Positions 1-7,963 of a stretch of 35,097 nt of DNA are shown one piece after another. Within the stretch, counting starts at the first letter, position 1, and every line of letters starts with the position of its first letter. The notes beneath the pieces are model-generated. The model ran no database searches, was not told the origin of the DNA, and saw only the letters and a list, made by a program, of their open reading frames with translations. Source of the stretch: Hymenobacter qilianensis (lineage in GTDB: Bacteria; Bacteroidota; Bacteroidia; Cytophagales; Hymenobacteraceae); assembly GCF_014489555.1 (NCBI RefSeq), contig NZ_CP060788.1, forward strand, positions 1 to 35,097, read 5' to 3'. Made by a program: the position numbers and the translations under genes.

Positions 1-406
1 GGTTCGCTCACTAAGGCGTACGTGCTCCTGCTTGGCAATAGTGGCCAGGATACCGATGATGGCATCCTTGAAAATACCGGTGCTATCCAGATGCTGCTCG
101 GTGAACGACTTAAATTGTCCCCCGATAAGGATAGCTTCTGTAAGTGGTTAAGGGTTCGGTCATGTCCTCGCGACTGAATCTATCGAGGGCCCAGAAGATG
201 ACGACATCGAAGCGGCGCTTATGAGCGTTCTCGAATAGCTGTAGAAACTACGCCCGATCCGCGCGTGCGCCGCTTTCATTATCAATATACTCGTGATGTA
301 TAGTATAACCTCTTCGAGCGGCGAAGGCCCATAATTCTCTAAGTTGGTTTTCATTGTCTTGGCCATTATCGCGGGTGCTGACGCGGGCATAGATGGCGGC
401 TCTCAT
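1..406 (-). pseudogene. Serine recombinase (resolvase/invertase), N-terminal part, disrupted
   Basis: The reading frame starts at the ATG at 406 and gives a typical resolvase N-terminus: YARVSTRDNGQ with the nucleophile Ser10, later FDVVIFWALDRFSRE, and near the window start FKSFTEQHLDSTG followed by LATIAKQEHVRLSERT. Enzymes of this family cut and rejoin DNA at res, inversion or transposon sites through a phosphoserine bond. Three lesions break it: an in-frame TAG at 248-250, a one-base loss near 156-160, and a second near 124-130 in a G5 run. The frame leaves the window at base 1 and resumes at 35097 (ERT then KAGLERAR), which implies a circular molecule. With two bases restored the whole gene is 579 nt, 192 aa. 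Its ATG directly follows the TAA of the TIR gene, so the two were probably co-transcribed. The TAG makes real decay more likely than sequencing error alone. Confidence 0.85.
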
Positions 407-1225
407 TTAAGTATTGAATTCTCTTTTTAAAATAGCTAGGACGTCACCAAAGGTCTCTTTTATATTATCCTTCTTAAACCTAAGCTGCTGTATGCCATAG
501 ATGTTACTAAACTCCTCTGCTCCTTCTTCCAGTAGCACAATTGCTCGGCTAAAACCTAATTTCCCTTGGAATAGCCCCGTTTCATGAATAACGTTCTGTC
601 TAGCTCGCTTTTCTCCACCCTTCATTTCATCTTCTGCCGTTAAAACAAGAAGTGCAAAAGTGGCATTATTAAGCATGTCATCAAGTATATCCCGAATGGT
701 ATGACCACCTCTTGCCCCAGTTTCATAAGCCTCCACCTTATATCCATGCTGGTCAACTAGGTGATCTTTTAGATTACGCCATTGAAGGCTTCCTCCATGT
801 CCGATGAAAATGACGGGAGATACCTTGTTAATCTTAGTCGGAACTACGAGTGAGGTTTCTAAAGCATCATCTAGTAGGGAGAATACTCTGGTGATATGTG
901 GTTTTATATCCCTCTCATCCTCTACTGTTACAACTGTATTGACTCCGAAGTCATCATTGTAGAAGACTAGTGTAAATCGAAATGTATGGGGAATGTTGTA
1001 TACATGGTAATCATAGTTGACATTAACACTTGCCTCTTCCGGCTTCTTTCTGTACTCATCAATGAAGTCTTCTATCGCTTTATGCTCCCAGATTGTATCA
1101 CCCGTCTTAATAGTAAAATATAAATTTTTTAGTTGTCCATGACTTTTATCATTTAGCATCTCAAGGATGTTCTTTATCACATTTATTTTGAAGTAAGCGC
1201 TACGATAAACCGTCTTCCTTTTCAT
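407..1225 (-). CDS. TIR-like domain protein resembling CBASS/Pycsar effectors
   Basis: This 272-aa protein has a C-terminal domain at about residues 138-270 that matches the bacterial TIR-like family PF10137 (CAP12/Pycsar-effector TIR): VIFIGHGGS opens a Rossmann-like core, ALLVLTAEDE follows, then RARQNVIHETGLFQGKLGF, in which Glu215 is the expected catalytic glutamate of NAD-consuming TIR enzymes. The end, SNIYGIQQLRF, is also typical. Residues 1-130 form an uncharacterised, charged domain that I do not recognise. Members of this family act in anti-phage defence by destroying NAD when a cyclic nucleotide or other signal binds the partner domain. No CD-NTase, nucleotide cyclase, SAVED or STING gene lies nearby, so the trigger is unknown. 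GC is clearly lower than in neighbouring genes, which suggests transfer. The stop codon touches the start of the decayed resolvase. The family is fairly sure; the defence role is inferred. Confidence 0.8.
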   Translation of the reverse strand: MKRKTVYRSAYFKINVIKNILEMLNDKSHGQLKNLYFTIKTGDTIWEHKAIEDFIDEYRKKPEEASVNVNYDYHVYNIPHTFRFTLVFYNDDFGVNTVVTVEDERDIKPHITRVFSLLDDALETSLVVPTKINKVSPVIFIGHGGSLQWRNLKDHLVDQHGYKVEAYETGARGGHTIRDILDDMLNNATFALLVLTAEDEMKGGEKRARQNVIHETGLFQGKLGFSRAIVLLEEGAEEFSNIYGIQQLRFKKDNIKETFGDVLAILKREFNT

Positions 1226-1256
1226 ATTGAAACTTGTCTTTTTAACAAATATAGCC

Positions 1257-1278
1257 CCCGAAAACCACGGTTTTCGGG
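1257..1278. terminator. 10-bp perfect inverted repeat upstream of the TIR gene
   Basis: CCCGAAAACC and GGTTTTCGGG are separated by 2 bases. The hairpin sits about 30 bp before the TIR-gene start and lies 3' of the lipoprotein gene at 1567-2055 (minus strand), so it may stop read-through from that gene or act as an operator. The stretch between 1279 and 1566 shows no other feature. Confidence 0.45.
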
Positions 1279-1566
1279 AGCTTCTGCGTGGGTGTCAAAC
1301 GAGTCCGTCAAACGGCCGGTTGCTGGACAGTGCCTAGGTATAGAATCACCACCCAGCGCGGGTTACCGGGAAGACGCGGGCGGAGCCGTGGTTTGGGTCA
1401 GAAGGGTTCCTAGTTAAGCCCCCACATACCTGCCCTTTTTTTCGGGCCCTATCTGGTTCGCCCTTGGTAATTGCCTCCTTGGTGACCTAGTAGATAAAAA
1501 AGAGGAGGCGGGCCCGGCAAGGTCTGGCTTGGCGAGCCATCGCTGCGGTATTTGTCCCGTTAGGCC

Positions 1567-2055
1567 CTAGTGCTGCTCGACCCAATACCCTTTCACGCGC
1601 CCGTGGCCGGTATACTGGACTACCAAAAAGTTGGGGTCTATCGTCGACCAGCCCACCGGATAAAGCATGAGCGTATCGGGCCGGCCGTGTTCGCGATAGA
1701 AAGCATTGATGCGCCGACTCGCTTGAAGCGTGGCCGCCCGCAAGTGCGCCCGGTTTCCGGATTGGTAGAGCTCAGGGCGGATCGCGCCGATGGTGTCGGG
1801 CATGGTGATATGCTTCGGTAGGCGGTTCTCCACGCCTTCTTTGTAGGGCGGACCCAGCAGGGCCAGCACCGCTGCGCGCGGCAGGCCCGGCCGCAGGTGG
1901 TGGGCCATTAAATCCTGCACCATCCGAGCTCGCGGATTAGCGTGATCCGTCATCTCGGCATTTGCTAGCCACACGGCCTGGTCGAAGTGCGGGGAGGAGT
2001 GGCAGGCGCTCAGGAAGCCCCAGGCGAAGATGGTCGCAAGGTTAAAGGCACGCAT
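1567..2055 (-). CDS. Lipoprotein with a BamE/SmpA-like segment
   Basis: This 162-aa protein starts with a signal peptide and a lipobox (FLSAC, Cys18), so it is probably anchored in the outer membrane. Residues about 44-75 read RMVQDLMAHHLRPGLPRAAV followed by LALLGPP. That pattern (helix, L-x-PG-x-x-x-x-x-V, LLGPP) is common in small BamE/SmpA/OmlA-fold lipoproteins. The C-terminal half contains DTLMLYPVGWSTIDPNFLVVQY, which looks like paired beta strands. No partner gene is adjacent: the next genes are the TIR protein 340 bp downstream and the polymerase-like gene far upstream. Function is unknown. The secretion call is firm, the fold assignment tentative. Confidence 0.75.
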   Translation of the reverse strand: MRAFNLATIFAWGFLSACHSSPHFDQAVWLANAEMTDHANPRARMVQDLMAHHLRPGLPRAAVLALLGPPYKEGVENRLPKHITMPDTIGAIRPELYQSGNRAHLRAATLQASRRINAFYREHGRPDTLMLYPVGWSTIDPNFLVVQYTGHGRVKGYWVEQH

Positions 2056-2214
2056 CGGGGAGTAGGATCGATGATGGATCTTAAAGGTAGGGCCGGCTGA
2101 AGCGATGTCGGCAAATAACGCCCTTTGCTCGCCAGCAGGACCTGGTTAGAGCTACGCACCCTGCTGCAATAAGGGCGAAGGCTTGCCCTGCATGTCTCCT
2201 CGGCCCTGGCCGGA

Positions 2215-2229
2215 ATTAAATAATTTAAT
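2215..2229. repeat. AT palindrome P1
   Basis: ATTAAATAATTTAAT, a 15-bp palindrome around a single central base. It lies in the gene-free stretch 2056-2823, which holds three copies (P1-P3) and no credible ORF. Confidence 0.75.
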
Positions 2230-2279
2230 CATCCCCAGCCTCCGGGTTGGAGCTACTCCCTAGTCCCGGGTCCACGGCA

Positions 2280-2294
2280 ATTAAATTATTTAAG
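2280..2294. repeat. AT palindrome P2
   Basis: ATTAAATTATTTAAG, 14 of 15 positions of the perfect form. It lies 65 bp from P1, centre to centre. Confidence 0.7.
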
Positions 2295-2550
2295 ATGAGC
2301 CCTCTGCGAACAGCAGGGGCGCTACTTCCCAGTGATGGCCTCAGGCATAAGTATAAGGGAAAAGGGAGACTAACCGGGCAACGGGTTCTACGGGCTTCAG
2401 GTGGGTATTTTTAAGGAAAACCCAAGGTGTTAGGCTCGGAACAGGTTGATCTAGGGTGGGTAGCGCTGCGGCTTGATGGCGCAATGCTGAGCGATTTACT
2501 TGGGGACCACTTAAGCTTGGCGGTGGCTCTTGGCGACCATAAGGGAAGCC

Positions 2551-2565
2551 ATTAAATTATTTAAT
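2551..2565. repeat. AT palindrome P3
   Basis: A perfect ATTAAATTATTTAAT, followed by TAAAG. It is the copy nearest the 3' end of the polymerase-like gene. Confidence 0.75.
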
Positions 2566-2823
2566 TAAAGTAGAGTCCCGCAGGAGACAGACCCTAGGGC
2601 CTGTGAGGGTCTCTGAACTTGGCTAGAAACCCAGCACGATCTGGATTCACCCGATCGGTCGGTGCCTGTCTGACCATTTCAATAAGACCCGATCAGACCC
2701 TATACAGCAGGAACACAATGGTGCCGAAACCAGGGATATTGTAGCACCAATAACTCGATCACTACAGCCTAATATTTTGAGTAAAGGTCGTAACAAGTAG
2801 AGTTTACAGAGTTTTTATGCGAA

Positions 2824-4398
2824 CTACTGATTTTGTGTACTAAAACCGTCAAGTCGCAGTTTAAGGCAGATGCTGTAAAACTCGACCGCAGGGCCTATAG
2901 CCGCTGCTACCCCAGCAACCTTGCTAAGCTGAGTCAGTCCCCAGAAAGACCGAGTAAACTGCGGTGACTGACCCACCCACTTCGTAAGCTCCTGCTTCAT
3001 GATGCGCTCCACGTAGTCGGCGTACTCCACGGGTGTCACCACGCTATCGTGCACGGTGAACAGCGGGATGTGTGGGCAGCGCTGGTGAATGCGCTTGGTG
3101 ATGACGCGCAAAAACAGGTGCGCTTCCAGCAGCTGTAGCAGCCGGGGCAGGATGCTATGGTCTTTAACCTTGAGCGTGCGGAACACTTTGGCCACAGTAG
3201 GGAAGAGTTCGGCAAATGCTGTCTTCGCCATTGACTTGGTGGAGTTGCGCGAGAACAATACTTCGAACAGCATCACTTTGATGTCGTCGCGCTCGAACGG
3301 TACTTGCTCTCCCTGGGAATTGAGGGCTTGTTGGACGTTGGTATAGAACTCACCACTGGCTGTCCACTCCCGGAACTTTTCAATATCATCATTACCAGTG
3401 CGTTGCACTATTCTAAGCAGAGTAATGTAAGAGTGTTTGTTCTTTCTCTTCTTCATTTCTTCCCACACCTTTAATCCCTCCTTTTGAAGAGTTAAAGGCA
3501 CGCGGCCCCCTTTTCGACCCTTGGTGAAGGGACTGTAGAAGGAGGGGTTCAGCAACAGGTTGGCTAGAAACGGCTGACTGTTTTTGAGGTCAATGGCAAC
3601 GAGCTGCCCGTAGCCTTCGGCGTAGACAAACGGCCGCAACTTACCGCTCATGTTGGTGAGCGTGGTATGTAGCCGACCTACCTTAGCATCAAGCACGGTG
3701 TTGAGGTCGCGCTCGACCAACTTGGCGACGGATGTAAACCGTTGATCGTACTGTTCCTCAGGATCTTTAAATACCACCTCCCCATTCGGCCCGGGCTTCC
3801 GTTTAGGCTTTCGCAACGAAGGGTCCCGCCGCACCCTGTCGCGCTCCTGGGCAATGAAGCGCAGAGCCTCCTCTTGCCGAATTCGCAATGGGGTGGTTTT
3901 GGGATCGAGCCACTCCAGCAGGTGGCTGTAGTCCTGCCGGATCTGCTTGGTCAGTTTCGACTGTTTAAGCCGAACCCGGTTCAGCCGACGCATGACAGCC
4001 GCATCTTTCAGCCACACAATGCGGCAACTCGGGCCATCGACAAGGGGTACATCCCAGCCCTTCCGGAAGCGCGCTGCAAAACGATACCCGCGACACTTCC
4101 CAACATCACCGTCCCGTGGCACCACGAAATGGTTGTCCGTTTCCAGCAGGTTCGTATCGACGGCGTACTGCAAATACTCATGGTAATTGGGCAACCACTC
4201 CCGCAGCCGAGTAGAACTCAGGTGCACATAGCCCAGCTGCAAATCCAGCTTCTCCGCCATTTTGCGGTTGGTGGCCGGAATAGCCGACACCAAGTGCAGG
4301 AGGTGAACCAGTTCGTCGGAATGAAAGCGCGAAAAGGTCGGTGGGTGAGCGGCCAGATGCCGGTCAAGGTCCAGGTCAGGAGGTAACAGTCGTAGCAT
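2824..4398 (-). CDS. Stand-alone protein with family-A polymerase palm motifs
   Basis: A 524-aa protein from the ATG at 4398; a GTG at 4413 would add five residues. The three signature motifs of family-A DNA polymerases and T7-type RNA polymerases appear in order. Motif A-like: LVAIDLKNSQPFLANLLL with Asp270. Motif B-like: RDDIKVMLFEVLF with Arg370 and Lys374 in the R-x3-K spacing. Motif C-like: FTVHDSVV with His450-Asp451, preceded by the helix LLQLLEAHLFLRVITKRI. A GRLHTTLTNM segment near 241-250 resembles the strand before motif A. There is no exonuclease domain; residues 1-235 are helical and basic, with RKPKRKPGPN near 196-205. I infer a nucleotide polymerase or primer-synthesising enzyme serving plasmid replication. 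It is not a relaxase, helicase or transposase by any motif I can see. It is transcribed after the small gene at 4497-4628. Confidence 0.65.
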   Translation of the reverse strand: MLRLLPPDLDLDRHLAAHPPTFSRFHSDELVHLLHLVSAIPATNRKMAEKLDLQLGYVHLSSTRLREWLPNYHEYLQYAVDTNLLETDNHFVVPRDGDVGKCRGYRFAARFRKGWDVPLVDGPSCRIVWLKDAAVMRRLNRVRLKQSKLTKQIRQDYSHLLEWLDPKTTPLRIRQEEALRFIAQERDRVRRDPSLRKPKRKPGPNGEVVFKDPEEQYDQRFTSVAKLVERDLNTVLDAKVGRLHTTLTNMSGKLRPFVYAEGYGQLVAIDLKNSQPFLANLLLNPSFYSPFTKGRKGGRVPLTLQKEGLKVWEEMKKRKNKHSYITLLRIVQRTGNDDIEKFREWTASGEFYTNVQQALNSQGEQVPFERDDIKVMLFEVLFSRNSTKSMAKTAFAELFPTVAKVFRTLKVKDHSILPRLLQLLEAHLFLRVITKRIHQRCPHIPLFTVHDSVVTPVEYADYVERIMKQELTKWVGQSPQFTRSFWGLTQLSKVAGVAAAIGPAVEFYSICLKLRLDGFSTQNQ

Positions 4399-4496
4399 CG
4401 GGGAAGGAGACACGGATGGGCTTCAAACCATTCAGGGACCGAAGCACAACGCTCAGCCCCTGAATTGGTCGAAGAAGAAAGCCACACCAAGGGTTG

Positions 4497-4628
4497 TTAT
4501 TTCTTGGGTGAGGGCTTCGGTTTGGGTAGGGTTTCTACCGTGGTCGTGTTGGGGCGCCGCTGAGCTTCACGCACAGTAATAAATTCGCCAGTCCGGGCAT
4601 CTCTGCCAATTTTTGTAGCCTTAGCCAT
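4497..4628 (-). CDS. Small conserved basic protein (KIGRDARTGEFITVREA type)
   Basis: A 43-residue protein beginning MAKATKIGRDARTGEFITV, then EAQRRPNTTTVETLPKP and a lysine/proline tail. Very similar short proteins (xKxGRDaxTGxFVxVxEAxxRPxTTxVE) occur widely on mobile elements, often annotated only as hypothetical. An upstream ATG at 4688 would extend the frame through AT-rich sequence that looks like a promoter, so I prefer the ATG at 4628. The gene lies about 100 bp before the polymerase-like gene on the same strand, so one transcript is likely. Function is unknown. Confidence 0.6.
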   Translation of the reverse strand: MAKATKIGRDARTGEFITVREAQRRPNTTTVETLPKPKPSPKK

Positions 4629-4964
4629 AAGCGTAGGGATTGGGTTAACAAGGCGGCTTGTTCCGATCTTGATATTATAAATATACAAAATATATCTGGT
4701 ATTTAAATCCTGTTTACGGTATAAAAATAAAGTTTATTTTGTGGACAAAAAAGCTCTAAATGGACTATTTGCCATCGTTAACTTAGGGTGGCACCAGGAT
4801 ATCTTTTAAGGTTTTAATTCAATTTATCGTTCTGTTTTTCAAGTCCAAACACTGCAAAAAAGTTGTATTGCGGATTACCTTATAAATCCCGGCTTTTTTT
4901 GCTCTCAACCCGAGGCTCACGTGGATCCTTCTCGGAGCTGCTTGGGTCCCGCAACGATTTAAGA

Positions 4965-4979
4965 ATTAAATTATTTAAG
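4965..4979. repeat. AT palindrome P4
   Basis: ATTAAATTATTTAAG, with a half-site (GATTTAAG) immediately before it at 4956-4963. It lies in the AT-rich gap 4689-5180, which otherwise holds only the probable promoter of the 4628 gene. Confidence 0.7.
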
Positions 4980-5180
4980 GAGCGTTCGTTCTGCGGAAAG
5001 GAGAGTTCCGCTTTTATCTAACACTCGCTCGAAAGGGGCTTGTGCCCCAGCGGCCGTATGTCATCTAATATAACGTCTCACCTAAATCGGCCATTTTAGG
5101 ACTATTGAGGTGAAATAGAAGGCACATAAACCTATGCCGGTTCCTCCCCGGGGTTCTCAAATGCGGAAATTCCGCCGGTG

Positions 5181-5438
5181 TTACCGCTGTGGGCTTAGCC
5201 TCGGGAGATTCGGGATAACAATCGTAGTAGCCGTCTTCGTGGCTCTCTGACTCTGCCAAGCGGTCGAGTCGATAGCGATTGTCCGTTGCTCCAGCAACTC
5301 CAGCTGATGCCTAGCTTTGTACTGTTCAAGAGCTATCGGAGCAGAGACGAGGGCCACCGCTCCTACGAAGGCAATTACGAGGTTGTAACGGCCCGCTATG
5401 TGGGCAGCTTGAATAGTAGCGTTTTCTTCTGGGGACAT
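5181..5438 (-). CDS. Possible small membrane protein, perhaps frameshifted
   Basis: From the ATG at 5438 the product begins MSPEENATIQAAHIAGRYN and has one hydrophobic segment (LVIAFVGAVALVSAPIAL, about residues 20-37) followed by a coiled, charged stretch (EQYKARHQLELLEQRT). After about 5270 a neighbouring frame reads more like protein (DNRYRLDRLAESESHEDGYY) and stays open to 5065, so one base may be missing there and the true gene may be 5065-5438. Earlier ATGs at 5483 and 5636 exist, but the sequence before 5438 does not look coding. No family is recognised. Confidence 0.35.
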   Translation of the reverse strand: MSPEENATIQAAHIAGRYNLVIAFVGAVALVSAPIALEQYKARHQLELLEQRTIAIDSTAWQSQRATKTATTIVIPNLPRLSPQR

Positions 5439-5483
5439 GCTATAGACGGTGGGGGTTAAGTCTGTGAGCGGGGAAGCGCCCAT

Positions 5484-6210
5484 TGGAGGGCTCAATGTTA
5501 ACAGCACGAAGGAACGGGGTTTCCCCAGCGCCAGAAAACGCGAGCGGAGCAAACCACTCCTATCGAAATTACGCCGCCCTACGCCTTGGATTCGGGGTTT
5601 CTCGGCAGATACTACATTTCCCTGGCTTTCTTTCATAAGGGGAAGTACGGCCCGTATAGGACCGGCCCAAAGTCAGTGGGCATGGTTTCAGTGAGGACGC
5701 CGACAAATATGAATCATCCCAGTGCCTATCCGGCTCAAGCTGGGGGCGAAGTTGTGGCTACGAGGGATGCAGCAATGAATTCGACGACGTGTGGGCATGA
5801 AAGTGCTATACTCATAAGGTACTGCGCATTGGTAACTGACCTTCGGGTTTCGCCGCACCTTTCGTCGAGCAAACCAAGGCGACACCAAACGCACCCAAAG
5901 GAATGTGCGAAAGCAGGGTAGGTGGTAGGCTTTAGAAAGAAACACCCCCGTAAAAGGGCGGTTTATTTTTCCCAAAGGTCAGACCAGCCCGTACCGAAAT
6001 GGCGTCAGGACATCCCAGTTTTCCCGTTTAGAACCAACCACCCCTTCAGCTCCAGCGGCTATGGCTCCTACAGGGTTGCATTTTCGGGTTTTTCCGTACG
6101 TGGGAGGAAATTTGGATTCTTCAGATTCCCCGGCGATGTTCCAGCGGCTGATAGAAGGCAGGCGCTAAGTCGTGGCTGGTATCAAGCATTACAAGGACAA
6201 AACCAGCCAA
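5484..6210. other. Gene-free stretch
   Basis: Several short ORFs cross this region on both strands, but none has consistent codon use, a signal peptide or a recognisable motif. I see no gene here. The structured repeat begins directly after it. Confidence 0.4.
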
Positions 6211-6211
6211 C

Positions 6212-6336
6212 TTAGGACTGATAACGCCCGCCTTATCAGTACTGCCTTTTGACGCTTTACAGTTGCGAAACGAGCGTTTAACAACTGTACACCCTCCCGT
6301 ACAAGGACCGATACGACCCTTGTTATCGAACCTTAT
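6212..6336 (+). repeat. 125-bp structured repeat, left copy
   Basis: Matches the reverse complement of 27167-27290 along its whole length, roughly 75-80% by eye, with AACAACTGTACACCCTCCCG identical. It contains a hairpin CTGATAA (6218-6224) / TTATCAG (6233-6239), an internal TACAG...CTGTA pairing and a weaker CGATA/TATCG hairpin near 6309-6328. The stems are kept in both copies while the first loop differs, which points to selection on structure. It marks the left edge of the cargo region. Confidence 0.8.
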
Positions 6337-6340
6337 CCAG

Positions 6341-6388
6341 AGAGACGCGATGACCTAAAAATGCCGGTCAAACCGGCCCTGCGTCTCT
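6341..6388. other. Nested hairpins next to the left 125-bp repeat
   Basis: AGAGACGC (6341-6348) pairs with GCGTCTCT (6381-6388) and encloses a second perfect hairpin, GCCGGT-CAA-ACCGGC (6363-6377). Three stems in under 200 bp suggest a structured RNA or a DNA secondary-structure site. The right copy of the repeat lacks this extension. Confidence 0.5.
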
Positions 6389-6499
6389 ACCGCTTTTTTA
6401 TGGGCCGAAAGGGCTGGTAGGGGTACCCCCTGTTTCTCGCCCGTGAAAATGGCAACTTTACGACAGCGCGGAGCAATAGAAATCCTAGAATAAGGAAAG

Positions 6500-6757
6500 A
6501 TGAACCTAACGGAATTAAAGCAAAAATTGGATCACTTAGGCGTGAAACCCAAGAGCTACTCCCTCTTTGGCGAGTTGACGCCGGACACAACTATTTTAGT
6601 ACGTAATTACTACAAGTGGGAGGTTTTCTATTTAGATGAGCGTGGGGGAAGAAATGATGAACAGACATTCTTATCTGAAAGTGATGCGTGTGACTATCTG
6701 TATAAGATTTTCGCGGAAAGTAGAAGAATTGAAATAAAATACGGCGTCAATACGTAA
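6500..6757 (+). CDS. Small immunity-like protein (Imm59-like, tentative)
   Basis: An 85-aa acidic protein: MNLTELKQKLDHLGVKPKSY, then SLFGELTPDTTILVRNYYKW, EVFYLDERGGRNDE and a C-terminal SESDACDYLYKIF. The WEVFYLDERGGR...ACDYLY pattern recalls short immunity proteins of polymorphic-toxin systems (from memory, the Imm59-like group). No toxin gene is adjacent, so it would be an orphan protecting against toxins of neighbours. The cytoplasmic location is inferred from the lack of a signal peptide. GC is lower than in the surrounding genes. A cassette-border repeat (E1) follows the stop codon. Confidence 0.65.
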   Translation: MNLTELKQKLDHLGVKPKSYSLFGELTPDTTILVRNYYKWEVFYLDERGGRNDEQTFLSESDACDYLYKIFAESRRIEIKYGVNT

Positions 6758-6797
6758 GTAGGGTTCAGCTAAATTGGACTTTCCTGCCCCTAGTTGC

Positions 6798-6816
6798 CCT
6801 AATGGCTTATAAGAGC
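6798..6816 (-). repeat. Cassette-border repeat E1
   Basis: TAATGGCTTATAAGAGC preceded by GTTGCCC. A diverged copy 41 bp after the 6500-6757 gene, inner end toward that gene. Confidence 0.45.
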
Positions 6817-6827
6817 ACTTCCTTCCC

Positions 6828-7241
6828 ATGACGGCCGAACTGGACGCCCTACTCTTCGCCCTTCCCTTAATGCCCCGGCCGGAAAGCTCCCCTTTCAATG
6901 CCGAAGGGTTCGTGCACCAGAATGGCCAAGCGCCGCCCGAATACTTGCAGGCGATGGCTCGCTATCAGGGTGGAGCCGGGCAAGTGGGAACAGCATATCT
7001 TGATTTATGGGAGCCGGCAGACGTGTTGGAAGCCAATGCGGCCTATCAGGTAGAAGAGTTTGCGCCGGGATTCACCATTTTTGGGTCGGACGGGGGCGGC
7101 ATGGCTTACGCCTTCGAGCGCACCAGCGGGCTTATCTATGCGTTTCCCTTCATCGGCATGACCATGGCGGAACCCGCCACCTTCCGGAGTCACTCCTTTG
7201 AAGGGTTTTTGATGGGGCTAGCAACGCAGGGTGACCAGTAA
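6828..7241 (+). CDS. SMI1/KNR4 (SUKH) family immunity protein
   Basis: A 137-aa protein with the SUKH signature: an N-terminal helix with PPEYLQAM, the core GFTIFGSDGGGMAYAFE (about residues 80-96) and the end of the fold, IYAFPFIGM...SFEGFLMGL. SUKH proteins bind and neutralise diverse nuclease or deaminase toxins delivered by neighbouring cells. No toxin gene lies alongside, so this looks like an orphan immunity gene. It follows the Imm-like gene in the same direction but is separated from it by repeat E1, so the two are probably independent cassettes. Between 7242 and 7345 I see no clear repeat copy. Confidence 0.8.
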   Translation: MTAELDALLFALPLMPRPESSPFNAEGFVHQNGQAPPEYLQAMARYQGGAGQVGTAYLDLWEPADVLEANAAYQVEEFAPGFTIFGSDGGGMAYAFERTSGLIYAFPFIGMTMAEPATFRSHSFEGFLMGLATQGDQ

Positions 7242-7345
7242 GGACTCCACGCGTACGCCCGGCTGGGCAGCTAGTGGTGGTAAAAGTGACTTTACTTGCT
7301 GTGAAAGGTCGTTTGCAGCATGTAAAAAGGGGATGAATAGGCTGC

Positions 7346-7717
7346 TTACAACTGGATGATGGTCTGTAGCCCTTTCTGGGCCGGCAGGTAGAAAAGCGTC
7401 GTATCCCCGGCTACAAACGCAGCCGAGTGCGGGAGCCAGCGAACAGCCACCCACCGGGGACTAATCGAGCGCACGATGGTTAATTGCCAGTTCCCAGCCG
7501 GAAGTGGCCTCACGTAATGGTTACTTAGGGTATCGCGCAGGTGCTGGTAGAGGAACGTGCCCAGTGGTACTTGTAACAAGCGCGGATTGACTGTTCCGGT
7601 TAGGGCCTGCTCTACTCGTACAGGCGGGGGCAACACCGCTGTACGGGGCGGTAAATGCGCTTGTGCCCAACCCGTCAGGGGAGCTACGAGCATCAACGTG
7701 AAGAATGCTTTTACCAT
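7346..7717 (-). CDS. Small secreted protein, unknown function
   Basis: A 123-aa protein with a clean Sec signal peptide (MVKAFFTLMLVAPLTGWAQA, cut after AQA at about residue 20). The mature part is rich in proline and leucine and has a beta-like C-terminus with WAVRWLPHSAAF-type strands. The ATG at 7717 is the only reasonable start. It faces the SUKH gene tail to tail. I recognise no family. Confidence 0.6.
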   Translation of the reverse strand: MVKAFFTLMLVAPLTGWAQAHLPPRTAVLPPPVRVEQALTGTVNPRLLQVPLGTFLYQHLRDTLSNHYVRPLPAGNWQLTIVRSISPRWVAVRWLPHSAAFVAGDTTLFYLPAQKGLQTIIQL

Positions 7718-7858
7718 ACCAAATAAAGAGTCCTTACAACATACCCTTTTTTCTCTAACCCCGGGTCTGTAGTGTCGAAAACTATGCGCTGGTCCTACTA
7801 AAGTACCATTCTGCTAAGTAAGTCAACAAGAGCTTAATTTCTATCTATTTCCAAGAAG

Positions 7859-7887
7859 GCTCTTATAACTCTTGTTATGTAAATGAC
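7859..7887 (+). repeat. Cassette-border repeat E2
   Basis: CTTATAACTCTTGTTATGTA. It lies 3' of the minus-strand gene at 7964, inner end toward it. Confidence 0.65.
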
Positions 7888-7963
7888 CATTTCCGATATC
7901 AGCGATCACTCACTACTACTAAAAGCCTCTTTGTTTTCTTCTACTTCGGATAGCCCCACCCTC

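Noticed and set aside
2786..2797. GGTCGTAACAAG resembles the conserved 3' end of 16S rRNA.
   Set aside because: Only about 11 bases match and the neighbouring sequence is not rRNA-like; judged coincidental.
5586..6215. Short plus- and minus-strand ORFs.
   Set aside because: They overlap each other, lack start signals and consistent codon use, and show no motif.
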